Assembly: GCF_016125515.1 (NCBI RefSeq)
Contig: NZ_WGLO01000007.1
Location: forward strand, 24,766 to 88,765
Direction: 5' to 3'
Length of the DNA stretch: 64,000 nt
Source: Hyphomonas sp.
Lineage (GTDB): Bacteria > Pseudomonadota > Alphaproteobacteria > Caulobacterales > Hyphomonadaceae
Every line of letters starts with the position of its first letter. Positions within the stretch are counted from its first letter, which is position 1. Both the position numbers and the translations under genes were made by a program. The notes under the pieces are model-generated. The model saw only the letters and a program-made list of their open reading frames with translations. It searched no databases and had not been told where the DNA came from. This document shows, piece by piece, positions 26,237-36,040 of the stretch.

Positions 26237-26323
26237 AGCTCATCCTGAGCGAAGTCGAAGGATGGGCATGCGCGGAACCGCCTGTGAGCCCGCTCGATCC
26301 TTCGACTTCGCTCAGGATGAGCT
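26237..26323. repeat. 27-bp perfect inverted repeat in the hom/aminotransferase gap
   Basis: The arms 26237-26263 and 26297-26323 are exact reverse complements containing CTCATCCTGAGCGAAGTC, separated by 33 bp. The 275-bp gap holds no gene. This sequence type is a common intergenic repeat in alphaproteobacteria. The hairpin could also shield the 3' end of a transcript. Confidence 0.75.
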
Positions 26324-26425
26324 CGACTGGCGGCTTGACCATTTTCGAGAGTGTTTACCCGGCAAGCCCCGGCAAACACTCCGCGACCGCGAAGTTCGCT
26401 TAACTGTCATGGGCGAGGCCGGCCC

Positions 26426-27634
26426 CTACTCGGCTGCTACCGGCTTGATTTCCTTGACGCCATGCGTTGCGAGGAATTTGCGGATGTTGCGGGCGGCCTG
26501 GCGGATGCGCTGTTCGTTCTCGACGAGGGCGATGCGGACGTATTCGTCGCCATGCTCGCCGAAGCCTGCGCCGGGGGCGACGGCGACGTGGGCCTCGTTG
26601 ATCATTGCCAGCGCGAATTCGAGGCTGCCCATGTGGCGCAGCTTTTCCGGGATCTGGGCCCAGGCGAACATCGACGCCTTCGGGCTGGGGATCGGCCAGC
26701 CAGCGCGCGTGAAGCTGTCGACCAGAACGTCGCGGCGGGCGCGGTAGATGCGGCGCACATCGTCCACACAGTCCTGCGGACCGTCGAGCGCGGCTGCGGC
26801 GGCAACCTGGATCGGCGTGTAGGCGCCGTAATCGAGATAGGATTTCACGCGGGCGAGCGCGGCGATGAGTTTCTCGTTGCCGGCAACGAAGCCGATGCGC
26901 CAGCCGGCCATCGAATAGGTCTTCGACATGGTGGTGAACTCGACCGCGATATCCTTCGCGCCATCGACCTGCAGGATCGAGGGCGTGGGCTCTTCGAAGT
27001 AGATTTCATTGTAGGCGAGGTCCGACAGTATCCAGAGATCGTGCTTTTTCGCGAACTGGACTGCGTCCTTGTAGAAATCGAGGTCGCAGACGGCGGCCGT
27101 CGGGTTCGACGGGAAGCAGAGGACCATCGCGGTCGGCGGCGGCACGGAATAGCGCACGGCGCGGCCGAGGTTGGACAGGTATTGCTCCGGCGTATGCGCC
27201 GGCACGCCGCGGATCGAGGCGCCGGCGATGATGAAGCCGAAATGGTGGAGCGGATAGGACGGATCGGGCGCGAGGATGACATCGCCCGGCGCGCTGATCG
27301 CCTGGGCGAGGTTGGCAAAGCCTTCCTTCGAGCCGAGCGTGACGATGACTTCGCGGTCCTTGTCCAGCGCCACGTCAAAGCGGCGCTTGTAGTAATCCGT
27401 CAGTGCACGGCGCAGGCCCGGAATGCCGCGCGAGGCGGAGTAGCCATTGACGTCCGGCTTGCGGGCGGTCTCGACGAGCTTGTCGACGATATGCTTGGGC
27501 GTCGGAAGGTCCGGGTTGCCCATGCCGAGATCGATGATGTCGGCGCCCTTGGCGCGCAGGGCGGCCTTGGTGCGGTTGACCTGTTCAAAAACGTAGGGCG
27601 GCAGGCGGCGGATCTTGTGAAAATCGGTGTTCAT
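26426..27634 (-). CDS. Class I/II PLP-dependent aminotransferase, AlaC-like
   Basis: A 402-residue fold-type I transaminase. The PLP lysine is in TTMSKTYSMAGWRIGF, with the substrate-side motifs DLGMGNPDLPTPKH and CFPSNPTAAV (NPT in place of the more usual NPTG spacing). It most resembles AlaC, the glutamate-pyruvate transaminase, and related enzymes previously annotated as LL-diaminopimelate aminotransferases. Alternative keto-acid specificity cannot be excluded. Its start overlaps the upstream lipoprotein gene by four bases. Confidence 0.88.
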   Translation of the reverse strand: MNTDFHKIRRLPPYVFEQVNRTKAALRAKGADIIDLGMGNPDLPTPKHIVDKLVETARKPDVNGYSASRGIPGLRRALTDYYKRRFDVALDKDREVIVTLGSKEGFANLAQAISAPGDVILAPDPSYPLHHFGFIIAGASIRGVPAHTPEQYLSNLGRAVRYSVPPPTAMVLCFPSNPTAAVCDLDFYKDAVQFAKKHDLWILSDLAYNEIYFEEPTPSILQVDGAKDIAVEFTTMSKTYSMAGWRIGFVAGNEKLIAALARVKSYLDYGAYTPIQVAAAAALDGPQDCVDDVRRIYRARRDVLVDSFTRAGWPIPSPKASMFAWAQIPEKLRHMGSLEFALAMINEAHVAVAPGAGFGEHGDEYVRIALVENEQRIRQAARNIRKFLATHGVKEIKPVAAE

Positions 27635-28065
27635 TGTTGCCCCATCAGGCCTTCGGTTACGCGCGGCACGTTGAAACTCTCCCGGATCGCCGCAATCTCC
27701 GTTTCGGTCAGGAAGCCCGCCTCTGGCAAGGGGGGATCGAATTCGGCCCGGATTTCAGCCGCGATGGCAAGGATATCGGCGGTGCCCGTTAACGAAACGC
27801 GGGCCCTGGGGTCGTTATCGAAGGTGGCCTGGAGGATCGCCATCGTGTCACCGGAGGCCAGTAGCGCAGCGTCAGGCTTCCAATTGGCTTCAATCGTGGG
27901 AATATCGATCACGTCCGGATAGCCCTCGCCCCGGATCTCGGTGCGTCGGGCATCGTACCATTCCGGCGCTTCGTTAATGGCGGCGCGCACCTTCGAAAAC
28001 GAAGAAGTGCACGCTGATGCCAGCAGAAGTGGCACGCCACATAGGAGAATCGCCGTGTTTTTCAT
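27631..28065 (-). CDS. Hypothetical lipoprotein
   Basis: About 144 residues from the ATG at 28063-28065, with a second possible ATG at 28077. A lipoprotein signal is clear: MKNTAILLCGVPLLLASAC with the lipobox cysteine at residue 19. The mature part is short and acidic, with no motif I recognise. Readings starting further upstream overlap the divergent PHA synthase region and are unlikely. It is translationally coupled to the downstream aminotransferase, but a functional link is not evident. Confidence 0.75.
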   Translation of the reverse strand: MKNTAILLCGVPLLLASACTSSFSKVRAAINEAPEWYDARRTEIRGEGYPDVIDIPTIEANWKPDAALLASGDTMAILQATFDNDPRARVSLTGTADILAIAAEIRAEFDPPLPEAGFLTETEIAAIRESFNVPRVTEGLMGQQ

Positions 28066-28103
28066 GGTTAATCTCATTAAATCACAAACATTGTGATGAA
28101 TAG

Positions 28104-29969
28104 ATGAGCCTGAAAATCGGGGCAGAACCAAGACCAATGAGCAGTACCAAGCCACCCACAACCGGAACGGAGCCGCTGGCTGCCCTGATGGCAGCGCAGG
28201 ATCCGGCGCGCTGGCAGGTGCTGATGACCACGCTCGCGCTGGCAAATACCGAGTCCCAGGCCCTGATGACCGAGGTCATGACCGGCTCCGGCCCCCTCGC
28301 CACAGTGACAAAAGGCGACCCGATGGGCGCCACCGACGCCTTCCGGCAGGTCGGCATGAACCTCGCCATGAACCCCCAGGCCCTAATGCAGGCCAATCTG
28401 GACCTGATGCAGGGCTGGATGAAGCTCTGGCAGGAAATGATGACCGAGACGCTGTCGCAGGAAGCGCCGAAGGAAAAGGACAAACGCTTCGCCGACCCCG
28501 AATGGCAGGTGAACCCGGCCTTCAAGTTCATCCGCAAGGCCTTTGAGGTTAATTCGAACTGGATGAACAGCCTGGCAGACCGCGCCAGCGGCATGGATCC
28601 GGCCGTTCAGCTGCGTGCCCGTTTCTTCATGCAGCTGCTGACCGAAAGCCTCTCGCCCACCAACTTCCTCGGAACCAACCCCGAGGCGCTGCGCACTTTC
28701 ATCGAGAGCGGCGGCGAAAGCGTGCTGGCCGGCCTGCGCATGGCGCGTGAGGACGTGCGCAAGGGCAATGGCAAGCTGTACATTTCGCAGACGGACGAAA
28801 CGCCGTTCGAGCTGGGCGTGAACATCGCCACCGCCCCCGGCGAAGTGGTGTTCCGCAACGACCTGATCGAGCTGATCCAGTACAAGCCGACGCAGGAGAT
28901 GGTGTATTCCAAGCCGCTGCTGATCTTCCCGCCCTGGATCAACAAGTTTTACATCCTCGACCTGCGTGAGGAAAATTCGATGATCCGCTGGCTCGTCGAC
29001 AAGGGCCTGACCGTGTTCGTCGTGTCCTGGCGATCGGCAGACAAGGTGACCAAGGATTACGAGTGGGACGACTACGCCAAGAAGGGCATCTATGCAGCCG
29101 TGGAAGCGGCGCTGCAGGCCTCCGGCGCCAAATCCCTCAACGCAGTCGGCTATTGCATCGGCGGCACGCTGCTCACTTCCACCCTCGCCCACATGGCGGC
29201 GACGGGCTATGACAAGATCTCCTCGGCGACCTTCTTCGCCTCGCAATCGGATTTCGAACTTGCGGGCGACCTGAAAGTGTTCACCGATGGTCCGGGCCGG
29301 GATTATGTGTACGGCCTGATCGACGAGCATGGCGGCATCATGCCCGGCAAGGAAATGTACGAGACCTTCAACTGGCTGCGCCCGATCGACCTCGTGTGGC
29401 GTTACGTTGTGGACATGTACATGCTGGGCAAGCCGCCCCGGCCGTTCGACCTGCTCTACTGGAATGCCGACCAGACCAACATTCCGGGCCCGGTGCACCG
29501 GCGTTACCTAAAGGAACTCTACGCCGAGAACCGTCTGGCCAAGGGCGAGTACACCGTACTCGGACAAAAGGTCAGCGTGAAGGATGTGAAGATCCCAGTG
29601 ATGCTGCAAGCGTCCAAGGACGACCATATCGTGCCTTATGAAAGCGTTTTCCGCACCGCGAAGCTCTATGGCGGCGATGCGAGTTTCGTGCTGTCCGGCT
29701 CGGGCCACATTGCCGGGGTGGTGAACCATCCCGACGCGAAGAAATACCAGCACTGGACGAATCCCAGCCTTGAGGCCGGTTCGGCAAATGTGTGGCTCGA
29801 AGGAGCCACGGAGACGGGCGGCAGCTGGTGGCCTACCTGGTGGGACTGGCTGCGCCCGAAATCGGGCCGCAAGGTGAAGGGCGTCGAGCCCAAGGACATG
29901 GGCCTTGGCGCGGCGCCCGGCAGCTATGCCCGCGTGCGTCTGGCGGACATCAAACTGCCGCCGGTCTGA
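28104..29969 (+). CDS. phaC: Class I poly(R)-hydroxyalkanoate synthase
   Basis: A 621-residue polymerase that joins (R)-3-hydroxyacyl-CoA into PHA at the granule surface. The lipase-box-like nucleophile is C351 in GYCIGG, the aspartate is D507 (SKDDHIVP) and the histidine H535 (SGSGHIAG), giving a complete triad. The N-terminal PhaC_N domain covers about residues 130-300. The length of 621 suits class I (single-subunit) enzymes. A second possible start is the ATG at 28137. No phaA, phaB or phasin gene is adjacent. Confidence 0.94.
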   Translation: MSLKIGAEPRPMSSTKPPTTGTEPLAALMAAQDPARWQVLMTTLALANTESQALMTEVMTGSGPLATVTKGDPMGATDAFRQVGMNLAMNPQALMQANLDLMQGWMKLWQEMMTETLSQEAPKEKDKRFADPEWQVNPAFKFIRKAFEVNSNWMNSLADRASGMDPAVQLRARFFMQLLTESLSPTNFLGTNPEALRTFIESGGESVLAGLRMAREDVRKGNGKLYISQTDETPFELGVNIATAPGEVVFRNDLIELIQYKPTQEMVYSKPLLIFPPWINKFYILDLREENSMIRWLVDKGLTVFVVSWRSADKVTKDYEWDDYAKKGIYAAVEAALQASGAKSLNAVGYCIGGTLLTSTLAHMAATGYDKISSATFFASQSDFELAGDLKVFTDGPGRDYVYGLIDEHGGIMPGKEMYETFNWLRPIDLVWRYVVDMYMLGKPPRPFDLLYWNADQTNIPGPVHRRYLKELYAENRLAKGEYTVLGQKVSVKDVKIPVMLQASKDDHIVPYESVFRTAKLYGGDASFVLSGSGHIAGVVNHPDAKKYQHWTNPSLEAGSANVWLEGATETGGSWWPTWWDWLRPKSGRKVKGVEPKDMGLGAAPGSYARVRLADIKLPPV

Positions 29970-30082
29970 GCCCTGCCTCCAACTGCATTTGCGGCATCAA
30001 CGCGAATTGAGACCTGCGCAGGAATGTGCAAGGTGAGGTTGCAGCAGACGCCGGCACGCGGCGCATCGATAGGCCCGCCCTG

Positions 30083-31117
30083 ATGAAAATCCTTCACGTT
30101 TGTTCCACATCCGCCATTTCCGGCGCGAACCGGTATGCCTTCGATCTGGCCGCGGGACAGGTGGCGCTGGGGCATGATGTGACTGTGGTCCTGCCGGAAT
30201 CGCCCGGCACGTCGCTGGACCTGAAGCCACCGGAAGTGGCGGCGGTGACTTACGGCGGAATCTACGCGCTGGGCCTGATCACGACGCTGGCGCGGCTGAA
30301 GGGCGACATCCTCCACACGCATGGCGGCAAGGCCGTGAAGTGGCTGCGCCTGATGCCCGCGCGCCCGCCGGTTGTCTCCTCTCTGCACATCCGCTTCAAG
30401 GCGAACGCCATGGCGCATGTCGACGGCATTCACGCCCTCGCCGATTGGCAGATGGACGGCACCAAGGCTTTCAGCGGCCCGGTCAGGAAAGTAAACAACT
30501 GGACACCCGCCCTGAAAGCCTCGCCGCCGGGCGCCGCCGAAGCCCGCCGTGGAGAAGCAGGCGCTGGCCCCGCGACGCCGCTCGTGGTCTTCGTTGGCCG
30601 TCTCGATCCGGTGAAGGGCGTCGACACGCTGATCCGCGCCTTTCGGCAGGTCGCCAATCCGGAGGCCCGCCTCGCCATCGTCGGCGACGGACCGGAGCGC
30701 GCGGCGCTCGAAGCGATGGCGGCAGGTGACCACCGTATCGTCTTCATGGGCTATTCGAAAGCGCCCGCCGACTGGTACCGCGCGGCAGACCTGCTCGTCA
30801 TGCCTTCGCGCAACGAACCCTTCTCCCTCGTCTGTCTCGAGGCGATGGCCTGCGATACGCCGCTGCTCGTCTCGGATGTTGACGGGTTCCAGGAAATCTT
30901 CCGCGACCGGTCGGACAACCGCTATCCGGAAGGCGATGCCGGGATCCTCGCCGCGCGCATCACGGAGCGCCTCACCGCCAAGCTTTCCGGCCAGGTCACG
31001 CGTGACAGATATGACATGACCCGCTTCGACCGCGCTGCCGGCATCGCCGCTATCACCGAATTCTATGCTGAGGTCCGCGCCGCCAAGCTTGGCTTGCGTG
31101 CCGCCGCGACCGCCTGA
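30083..31117 (+). CDS. Glycosyltransferase family 4
   Basis: A 344-residue GT-B fold enzyme. The N-terminal domain starts MKILHVCSTSAISGANRYAF. The C-terminal nucleotide-sugar domain has FVGRLDPVKGVDTLIRAF and the family signature MPSRNEPFSLVCLEAMAC with the conserved EPFSLVCLE pattern. The frame extends 19 codons upstream, but the natural N-terminus is at 30083. The donor and acceptor are unknown. A surface-polysaccharide role is plausible given the convergent FkbM-type gene next to it. Confidence 0.88.
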   Translation: MKILHVCSTSAISGANRYAFDLAAGQVALGHDVTVVLPESPGTSLDLKPPEVAAVTYGGIYALGLITTLARLKGDILHTHGGKAVKWLRLMPARPPVVSSLHIRFKANAMAHVDGIHALADWQMDGTKAFSGPVRKVNNWTPALKASPPGAAEARRGEAGAGPATPLVVFVGRLDPVKGVDTLIRAFRQVANPEARLAIVGDGPERAALEAMAAGDHRIVFMGYSKAPADWYRAADLLVMPSRNEPFSLVCLEAMACDTPLLVSDVDGFQEIFRDRSDNRYPEGDAGILAARITERLTAKLSGQVTRDRYDMTRFDRAAGIAAITEFYAEVRAAKLGLRAAATA

Positions 31118-31123
31118 AGCCCG

Positions 31124-31963
31124 TTAGTCTACGGACGGAGCTCGGTTCGCAATCGAGAAGATGTTCTCGTTGATATGCACGAAATCCCGATTGAGCGGCG
31201 CAATCGCGCGCAGGAAATTCCCGGAGCGCGCCTCGCCCGGCATCATCCAGTCGTGCAGCTCCATCACCACGACATAAAAATCGTCGAGCCAGGGGGCAGG
31301 ACGCGAGAAGAGATCATGCTCGAACCCTTCGATATCGACCTTCAGCAGGAAAGGCACCGCACCTTCGCCGCCATGCTGCGTGATCAGCTCCGGCACCGTT
31401 GTGAAAACAAGGTCACCTTCGGGATCCGGCACCACTTGCAGGGCGGCGGTTCCGCGGCCGATATCGACAACACGGCCGACGCTGGCCTCGGCAGCAATCG
31501 CAGCCTGCACGGGAATGATATTCCGCCCACGGCAGTTTTCGGACAGGGTGGCGAAATTGTCGTCCCCCGGCTCCACGGTGACGATGCGGGCCTTGGGAAA
31601 ATGCTCGGAAAAATACAAGGAAGACAGGCCGATATTCCCGCCGCAATCGACGATCAGTGGTGTTTTGCCAGCCTTGACCAGCGCGTCATAGCGTGCGCGG
31701 ATATCCGGATGGCGGGCGAGGCGTTCGAGGCGGTAATCTTCGGACTGGAAGATCTGTTTGGCGATCGACAGGTCGCTCTTGCTACGGATCCGGAAAGTCG
31801 TTCGCGCCTTCGTGATGCGGTTCAGCACGGTCTGTTTGTCCGTGTACGGCGGGGACAGGAACACATAAGTGTCCTTGCGGGCGGTCAAGGCCTGTTCGAC
31901 CCGCCGGCCGAGCCATTTCGCCAGCCGGCTGGCGCTGAGCTTCGGACCGCGGCGCCGGGTCAT
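31124..31963 (-). CDS. FkbM-family methyltransferase
   Basis: A 279-residue SAM-dependent methyltransferase. The SAM-binding segment is IVDCGGNIGLSSLYFSEHFP and the next acidic position is in IVTVEPGDDNFATL; the motif LLKVDIEGFEHDLF is typical of FkbM proteins. The N-terminus is basic (TRRRGPKLSASRLAKWLGRR). FkbM enzymes methylate sugar or polyketide hydroxyls. It is convergent with the glycosyltransferase, with a 6-bp gap. Confidence 0.88.
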   Translation of the reverse strand: MTRRRGPKLSASRLAKWLGRRVEQALTARKDTYVFLSPPYTDKQTVLNRITKARTTFRIRSKSDLSIAKQIFQSEDYRLERLARHPDIRARYDALVKAGKTPLIVDCGGNIGLSSLYFSEHFPKARIVTVEPGDDNFATLSENCRGRNIIPVQAAIAAEASVGRVVDIGRGTAALQVVPDPEGDLVFTTVPELITQHGGEGAVPFLLKVDIEGFEHDLFSRPAPWLDDFYVVVMELHDWMMPGEARSGNFLRAIAPLNRDFVHINENIFSIANRAPSVD

Positions 31964-32027
31964 GACATGCCTCTCCTAAGCTCGTGAAGCCCCTGAAAAC
32001 TCACCGTAATTGGGGCGCAGGCGCGGA

Positions 32028-32963
32028 TCAAGCGACCAGACCTGCGCCTTCGTCCAGGCCGAGCGCGATGTTAAGGTTCTGCACCGCCGCGCCGGAGGCG
32101 CCTTTCCCGAGATTGTCGAGCCGGGCGACAAGGCGCGCTTGATCGTCTGTTCCGAACACGTAGAGCTCGAGCCGGTTGGTGTCGTTGCAGCCTTCGGCGT
32201 CCAGCGTCTTGATGGCATCACCTTCGGCCAGAGGCACGACGCGCACAAAGGGCTCGGCAGCGTAAGTGGACTCGAGCAGCTTGTGCACGGCCGCGCGCTT
32301 CGGCTTTTTCGGCAAGGCCCAGAGCGGCAGCGGCACTTCGATGATCATGCCCTGCGCGAACCGGCCGACCGCCGGCAGAAACATCGGCAGATGGCTGAGG
32401 CCCGCATGTTTCTTCATCTCCGGCGGGTGCTTATGCGCCTGGCCGAGGGCGTAGATGCGGTAATTGTCTTCGGTCTGGCGATCCTCGAACTCCGCGATCA
32501 TCGCCCTGCCGCCGCCGGAATAGCCGGAGACCGCGTTGACCGTGACCGGCCAGTCATTTGGCAACAGGCCCGACACCACGAGGGGACGCACCAGCGCGAT
32601 GAAGCCGGTGGGGTAGCAGCCCGGGTTCGAGATCCGGGTCGAGGCCGCGATCGCGCGGCGTTGACCCTTGTCCATTTCCGGAAAGCCGTAGACCCAGCCT
32701 GCCGAGGTGCGATGCGCCGTGGAGGCATCGATGATCACGGTGTTGGGGTTCGACACCAAGCTGACGGCGAGGCGTGCCGCGTCATCGGGCAGGCAGAGGA
32801 TCACCGCGTCGGACTTGTTCATCAGTGCGGCGCGCGACTCGATGTCCTTGCGCTTGGCTTCGTCGATCGACAGCAGCTCGATATCGGTGCGGGCCTTCAG
32901 CCGGGCCGCAATCTGCAGGCCCGTCGTGCCCGCTTCACCGTCAATGAAAACCTTGGGTATCAT
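32028..32963 (-). CDS. argC: N-acetyl-gamma-glutamyl-phosphate reductase (type 2)
   Basis: A 311-residue arginine-biosynthesis enzyme reducing N-acetylglutamyl phosphate to the semialdehyde. The NADP loop is IDGEAGTTGLQI and the catalytic cysteine is C116 in SNPGCYPTG. The length of about 310 fits the short ArgC class. It sits downstream of rplM-rpsI on the same strand, but the strong rpsI terminator between them suggests separate transcription. Confidence 0.95.
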   Translation of the reverse strand: MIPKVFIDGEAGTTGLQIAARLKARTDIELLSIDEAKRKDIESRAALMNKSDAVILCLPDDAARLAVSLVSNPNTVIIDASTAHRTSAGWVYGFPEMDKGQRRAIAASTRISNPGCYPTGFIALVRPLVVSGLLPNDWPVTVNAVSGYSGGGRAMIAEFEDRQTEDNYRIYALGQAHKHPPEMKKHAGLSHLPMFLPAVGRFAQGMIIEVPLPLWALPKKPKRAAVHKLLESTYAAEPFVRVVPLAEGDAIKTLDAEGCNDTNRLELYVFGTDDQARLVARLDNLGKGASGAAVQNLNIALGLDEGAGLVA

Positions 32964-32987
32964 GCGCCCACTCCTCTGAGTTCAGGG

Positions 32988-33023
32988 CAAAAACAAAACG
33001 GGCGCCTCGTTTCCGAAGCGCCC
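32988..33023 (-). terminator. Rho-independent terminator after rpsI
   Basis: On the minus strand the stem GGGCGCTTCG / CGAGGCGCCC has a GAAA tetraloop and is followed by GTTTTGTTTTT. This is the strongest terminator in the window. Confidence 0.9.
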
Positions 33024-33050
33024 GCCAGAAAGGGTATATCCCGGGTGCGG

Positions 33051-33533
33051 TTAGCGCTTCGAGAACTGGAAGCTGCGGCGGGCTTTCGCTTTGCCGTACT
33101 TCTTGCGTTCGACGACACGCGGATCGCGGGTCATGAAGCCGAACGGCTTGAGCACGGCGCGAAGGCCCGGCTCATAGTTCACGAGGGCGCGCGAAATGCC
33201 GTGACGCACAGCGCCTGCCTGGCCCATGAGGCCCGAACCCTTGACGGTGCAGATCACGTCGAACTCGCTGGCGCGGCCGGATTCGATCAGCGGCTGGGCG
33301 ATGACCATGCGCAGCACGGGGCGTGCGAAGTAGGTTTCCTGGTCGCGGCCGTTGATGGTGATCTTGCCGGTGCCGCGCTTGATCCAGACGCGGGCGGTGG
33401 CTTCCTTGCGGCGGCCGGTGCCGTAGGCGCGGCCGTGTGCATCGATCTTGGGCTCAGCCTTCACAGCGGGAGCTGCCGAAGGAGCGCCGGTCATTGCGCC
33501 AAGGTCTTTCAGGGAAGCAGAGGTATCGGTCAT
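33051..33533 (-). CDS. rpsI: 30S ribosomal protein S9
   Basis: A 160-residue uS9 protein. A roughly 30-residue N-terminal extension ([16 protein letters not shown] onward) precedes the conserved body that starts [19 protein letters not shown]. The C-terminal tail ends [10 protein letters not shown], which reaches the decoding centre. The extension is common in alphaproteobacteria. It follows rplM by five bases in the standard rplM-rpsI operon. Confidence 0.98.
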   Translation of the reverse strand: MTDTSASLKDLGAMTGAPSAAPAVKAEPKIDAHGRAYGTGRRKEATARVWIKRGTGKITINGRDQETYFARPVLRMVIAQPLIESGRASEFDVICTVKGSGLMGQAGAVRHGISRALVNYEPGLRAVLKPFGFMTRDPRVVERKKYGKAKARRSFQFSKR

Positions 33534-33538
33534 GTGGA

Positions 33539-34003
33539 TCAGGCCGTTTTCGAGTTCTTGCGGTTCATCGACTTGAAATCGACGAGCTCGGGTTGTTGGG
33601 CGACGTGCGGGTGTTCCGCGCCGGCATAAATGCGAAGCTTGCCGAACTGCTGACGCGACAGCGCGCTTTCACGCGGCATCATGCGTTTCACGGCCAGTTC
33701 GAGTGCGCGCTCCGGGAAGCGACCGGACAGGATCTTGCCTGCCGTGGTGGTCTTGATACCGCCAGCATAGCCGGTGTGGCGGTGGTAGACCTTGTCGGTC
33801 AGCTTGTTGCCGGTGAACACGGCTTTCTCGGCATTGATAACAACGACGTGATCGCCTGTGTCGACATGCGGAGTAAAGTCAGGCCGATGCTTGCCGCGAA
33901 GACGTTTGGCGACGTAAGAAGCGAGGCGTCCGACGACGACATCTGTCGCGTCGATCACGACCCAATTAGTTTCCACGCCGACGGGTGCGTTATAGGTTTT
34001 CAT
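33539..34003 (-). CDS. rplM: 50S ribosomal protein L13
   Basis: A 154-residue uL13 protein with the conserved [17 protein letters not shown] start and the block [19 protein letters not shown]. It is the first gene of the two-gene ribosomal operon. The promoter must lie in the short divergent gap with the lipoprotein gene at 34042. Confidence 0.98.
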   Translation of the reverse strand: MKTYNAPVGVETNWVVIDATDVVVGRLASYVAKRLRGKHRPDFTPHVDTGDHVVVINAEKAVFTGNKLTDKVYHRHTGYAGGIKTTTAGKILSGRFPERALELAVKRMMPRESALSRQQFGKLRIYAGAEHPHVAQQPELVDFKSMNRKNSKTA

Positions 34004-34041
34004 CGCTCTGCTCAGAGCCTCTCAATTTCGGAGTTCCAGGA

Positions 34042-35016
34042 ATGCAAATTAAGGGCTGGCGTTTAGTCGCCGCTTCTCCCTTTGTCAACGCGGCTGCCGG
34101 GGCCATCCTGCTTTTTGGCATGGCGGCCTGTTCCCGCGGTGAAAAGACCCCCGAAGCCCCCCCTCAAGCTGCCCCAATTGCTGCAGGATTGGAGCTTCCG
34201 GCCGTCTGGTCGACCCGTGCCCTCTCAGGTCCGGTCAAGAGCGTGGCCATGTCTTCGGGCTCGGGGGCCCTCCTGGCGGTGGCCTATGAACGGGGCGGAC
34301 TCGAGTTTTTCGACATGGAAGGCGAACGGATCGGCGAACCGGCCCTGTTCCGCCTGAAAGCCATTGCCGACGGGCGCTACACGACCGTCGATGACAGCTC
34401 CCTGACCCTGTTTCCTGGCGTCACCGAGGCCGGAGAGCTCAAGGGCTATATCTATACCCCCGGCCTGATGGCCCCCACCCAGATCGACCTGCCCATCCCG
34501 GAAGACCGTTCGATCCAGGGGCTCTGTTCGGGCGAAGCCGGCACGCAGGGGCTGATCCGGATCGCCTACTGGACGCTGACCAACAACCGGTCGCTGACCA
34601 CGGGCGTGCTGAAAGCGGACAATGGCGACCTGACCTGGCTTCCAGAAGCCGCCACCGAGACGGATTTCCCCATCAAATCCTGCGTTTTCGCCTATGACAC
34701 GCTGGTCGCCTCGCCGGTGGCCATCGGCGCCGCTTCGCTGACCCGGGGCCAGTATTCGGCCCTGCTGTCGCTGGAAGACGGCAAACCGATCCAGATCTCG
34801 ACCGATTACGGGATGACGACCTCGGACGTGCGCGTGCGCGACGGGATCACTATCCCCGCCCCGCTCAACCCCACCGCCATAACGGCACTGGGCACCCTGC
34901 CTGCCGGCGGTTTCCCGGGCGGCGTGGTGGTCGTGGCCGGCGAGAATACCGAGGGCGAGCACCGGGTCGTGTTCATCGACCCCAGCGAAGTGACCCTCAA
35001 GCCGATTGAGGAATAG
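34042..35016 (+). CDS. Hypothetical lipoprotein, possible beta-propeller
   Basis: A 324-residue protein with a lipoprotein-type N-terminus (hydrophobic run NAAAGAILLFGMAAC, lipobox cysteine at about residue 31). The body alternates short beta-type strands and glycine turns, as in AVYERGGLEFFDMEGERIG-like segments, which suggests a WD- or YVTN-type propeller, but I do not recognise a named family. The ATG at 34042 follows AGGA. The last 20 bp overlap the convergent ctaA gene. Confidence 0.7.
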   Translation: MQIKGWRLVAASPFVNAAAGAILLFGMAACSRGEKTPEAPPQAAPIAAGLELPAVWSTRALSGPVKSVAMSSGSGALLAVAYERGGLEFFDMEGERIGEPALFRLKAIADGRYTTVDDSSLTLFPGVTEAGELKGYIYTPGLMAPTQIDLPIPEDRSIQGLCSGEAGTQGLIRIAYWTLTNNRSLTTGVLKADNGDLTWLPEAATETDFPIKSCVFAYDTLVASPVAIGAASLTRGQYSALLSLEDGKPIQISTDYGMTTSDVRVRDGITIPAPLNPTAITALGTLPAGGFPGGVVVVAGENTEGEHRVVFIDPSEVTLKPIEE

Positions 35017-36040
35017 GCTCCGCCGACGCGCGCCACACAAGGTAAACGGCGGCGAGTGTCACAATCACGCCGAGCCCCTGATGCACCAGAGCCAGCGTCA
35101 GGGGCGCGGCATGCAGCAGGGTCAGGATGCCCCAGAAGGCCTGGGCACTGACCAGCGCGGCCAGCACGATGAACGGACGGGCCACCAGCGTCGACCGGTA
35201 GCGCCAGGCCGCGAACAGGCTGACAGCCCAAAGCGTGTAGGCCAGGAAACGGTGGTTGAACTGGGTGGCGGCACGGCCTTCAAAGAAGCTGCGCACGCCC
35301 AGATCTGACTGGATATATTGACTGGGGAACAATTCCCCCGCCATCAGCGGCCAGTCATTATATGTGCGGCCGGCATCAAGGCCCGCGACCAGCGCGCCTG
35401 CCGCCATCTGCAGGAAGATCAGCGCCAAAAGGCCGATGGCGACCGGCCGGGTCCGTCCCGGCGCGACGGGGCGCACCTGCCGGCCGAGCGACAGCCAGAG
35501 CCATGTGATGACGCACAGGATCAGCAGCGCGAGGCTGAAATGCGTCATCAGGCGGTAAGGCGCGACCGAAACACGGTCCGTGTCGCCCATGCCGCTGGAG
35601 ACCATCCACCAACCAATGGCGCCCTGCAGGCCGCCCAGGGCGACAAGGCCCAGCAGCTTCCAGCCAAGCCCGTTGCCCAGCCAGCGCCGGGCGGCAAACA
35701 CGGCGAGGCCGGCGACAGCGACCAGGCCGATGAACCGGCCAAGCTGGCGGTGCGCCCATTCCCACCAGTAAATGAACTGGAATTCCGACAGGGTCATGCC
35801 GGCATTCTGCAGCTTGTACTGGGTGGTCTCGCGATACTTCTCGAATTCGGCCAGCCAGGTGGCCGTGTCCATCGGCGGCAGGGCGCCCTTGAGGGGCTGC
35901 CATTCCGTGATCGAAAGGCCGGAATCTGTCAGGCGCGTGGCGCCGCCCACCAGAATCGTGCCGTAAACCAAGAGGCCGAGCAGGATCAGCCAGGCGCGGA
36001 TCCAGCGTGCGGCAACAGGCGAAATTGTGTTTGTTGTCAT
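34997..36040 (-). CDS. ctaA: Heme A synthase (COX15/CtaA)
   Basis: A 347-residue eight-helix membrane enzyme that oxidises the methyl group of heme O to make heme A for aa3-type cytochrome oxidase. The conserved heme-ligand regions are visible: the block LSITEWQPLKGALPP, YWWEWAHRQLGR, MTHFSLALL, QFNHRFLAY and LVHQGLGVIVTL. I chose the ATG at 36040 because the preceding seven codons have no better start signal. The type 2 (alphaproteobacterial/mitochondrial) form is indicated by the lack of the paired loop cysteines. Confidence 0.95.
   Translation of the reverse strand: MTTNTISPVAARWIRAWLILLGLLVYGTILVGGATRLTDSGLSITEWQPLKGALPPMDTATWLAEFEKYRETTQYKLQNAGMTLSEFQFIYWWEWAHRQLGRFIGLVAVAGLAVFAARRWLGNGLGWKLLGLVALGGLQGAIGWWMVSSGMGDTDRVSVAPYRLMTHFSLALLILCVITWLWLSLGRQVRPVAPGRTRPVAIGLLALIFLQMAAGALVAGLDAGRTYNDWPLMAGELFPSQYIQSDLGVRSFFEGRAATQFNHRFLAYTLWAVSLFAAWRYRSTLVARPFIVLAALVSAQAFWGILTLLHAAPLTLALVHQGLGVIVTLAAVYLVWRASAEPIPQSA

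Noticed and set aside
26351..27922. A 523-codon plus-strand open frame
   Set aside because: It is antisense to the aminotransferase, whose PLP motifs are clear.
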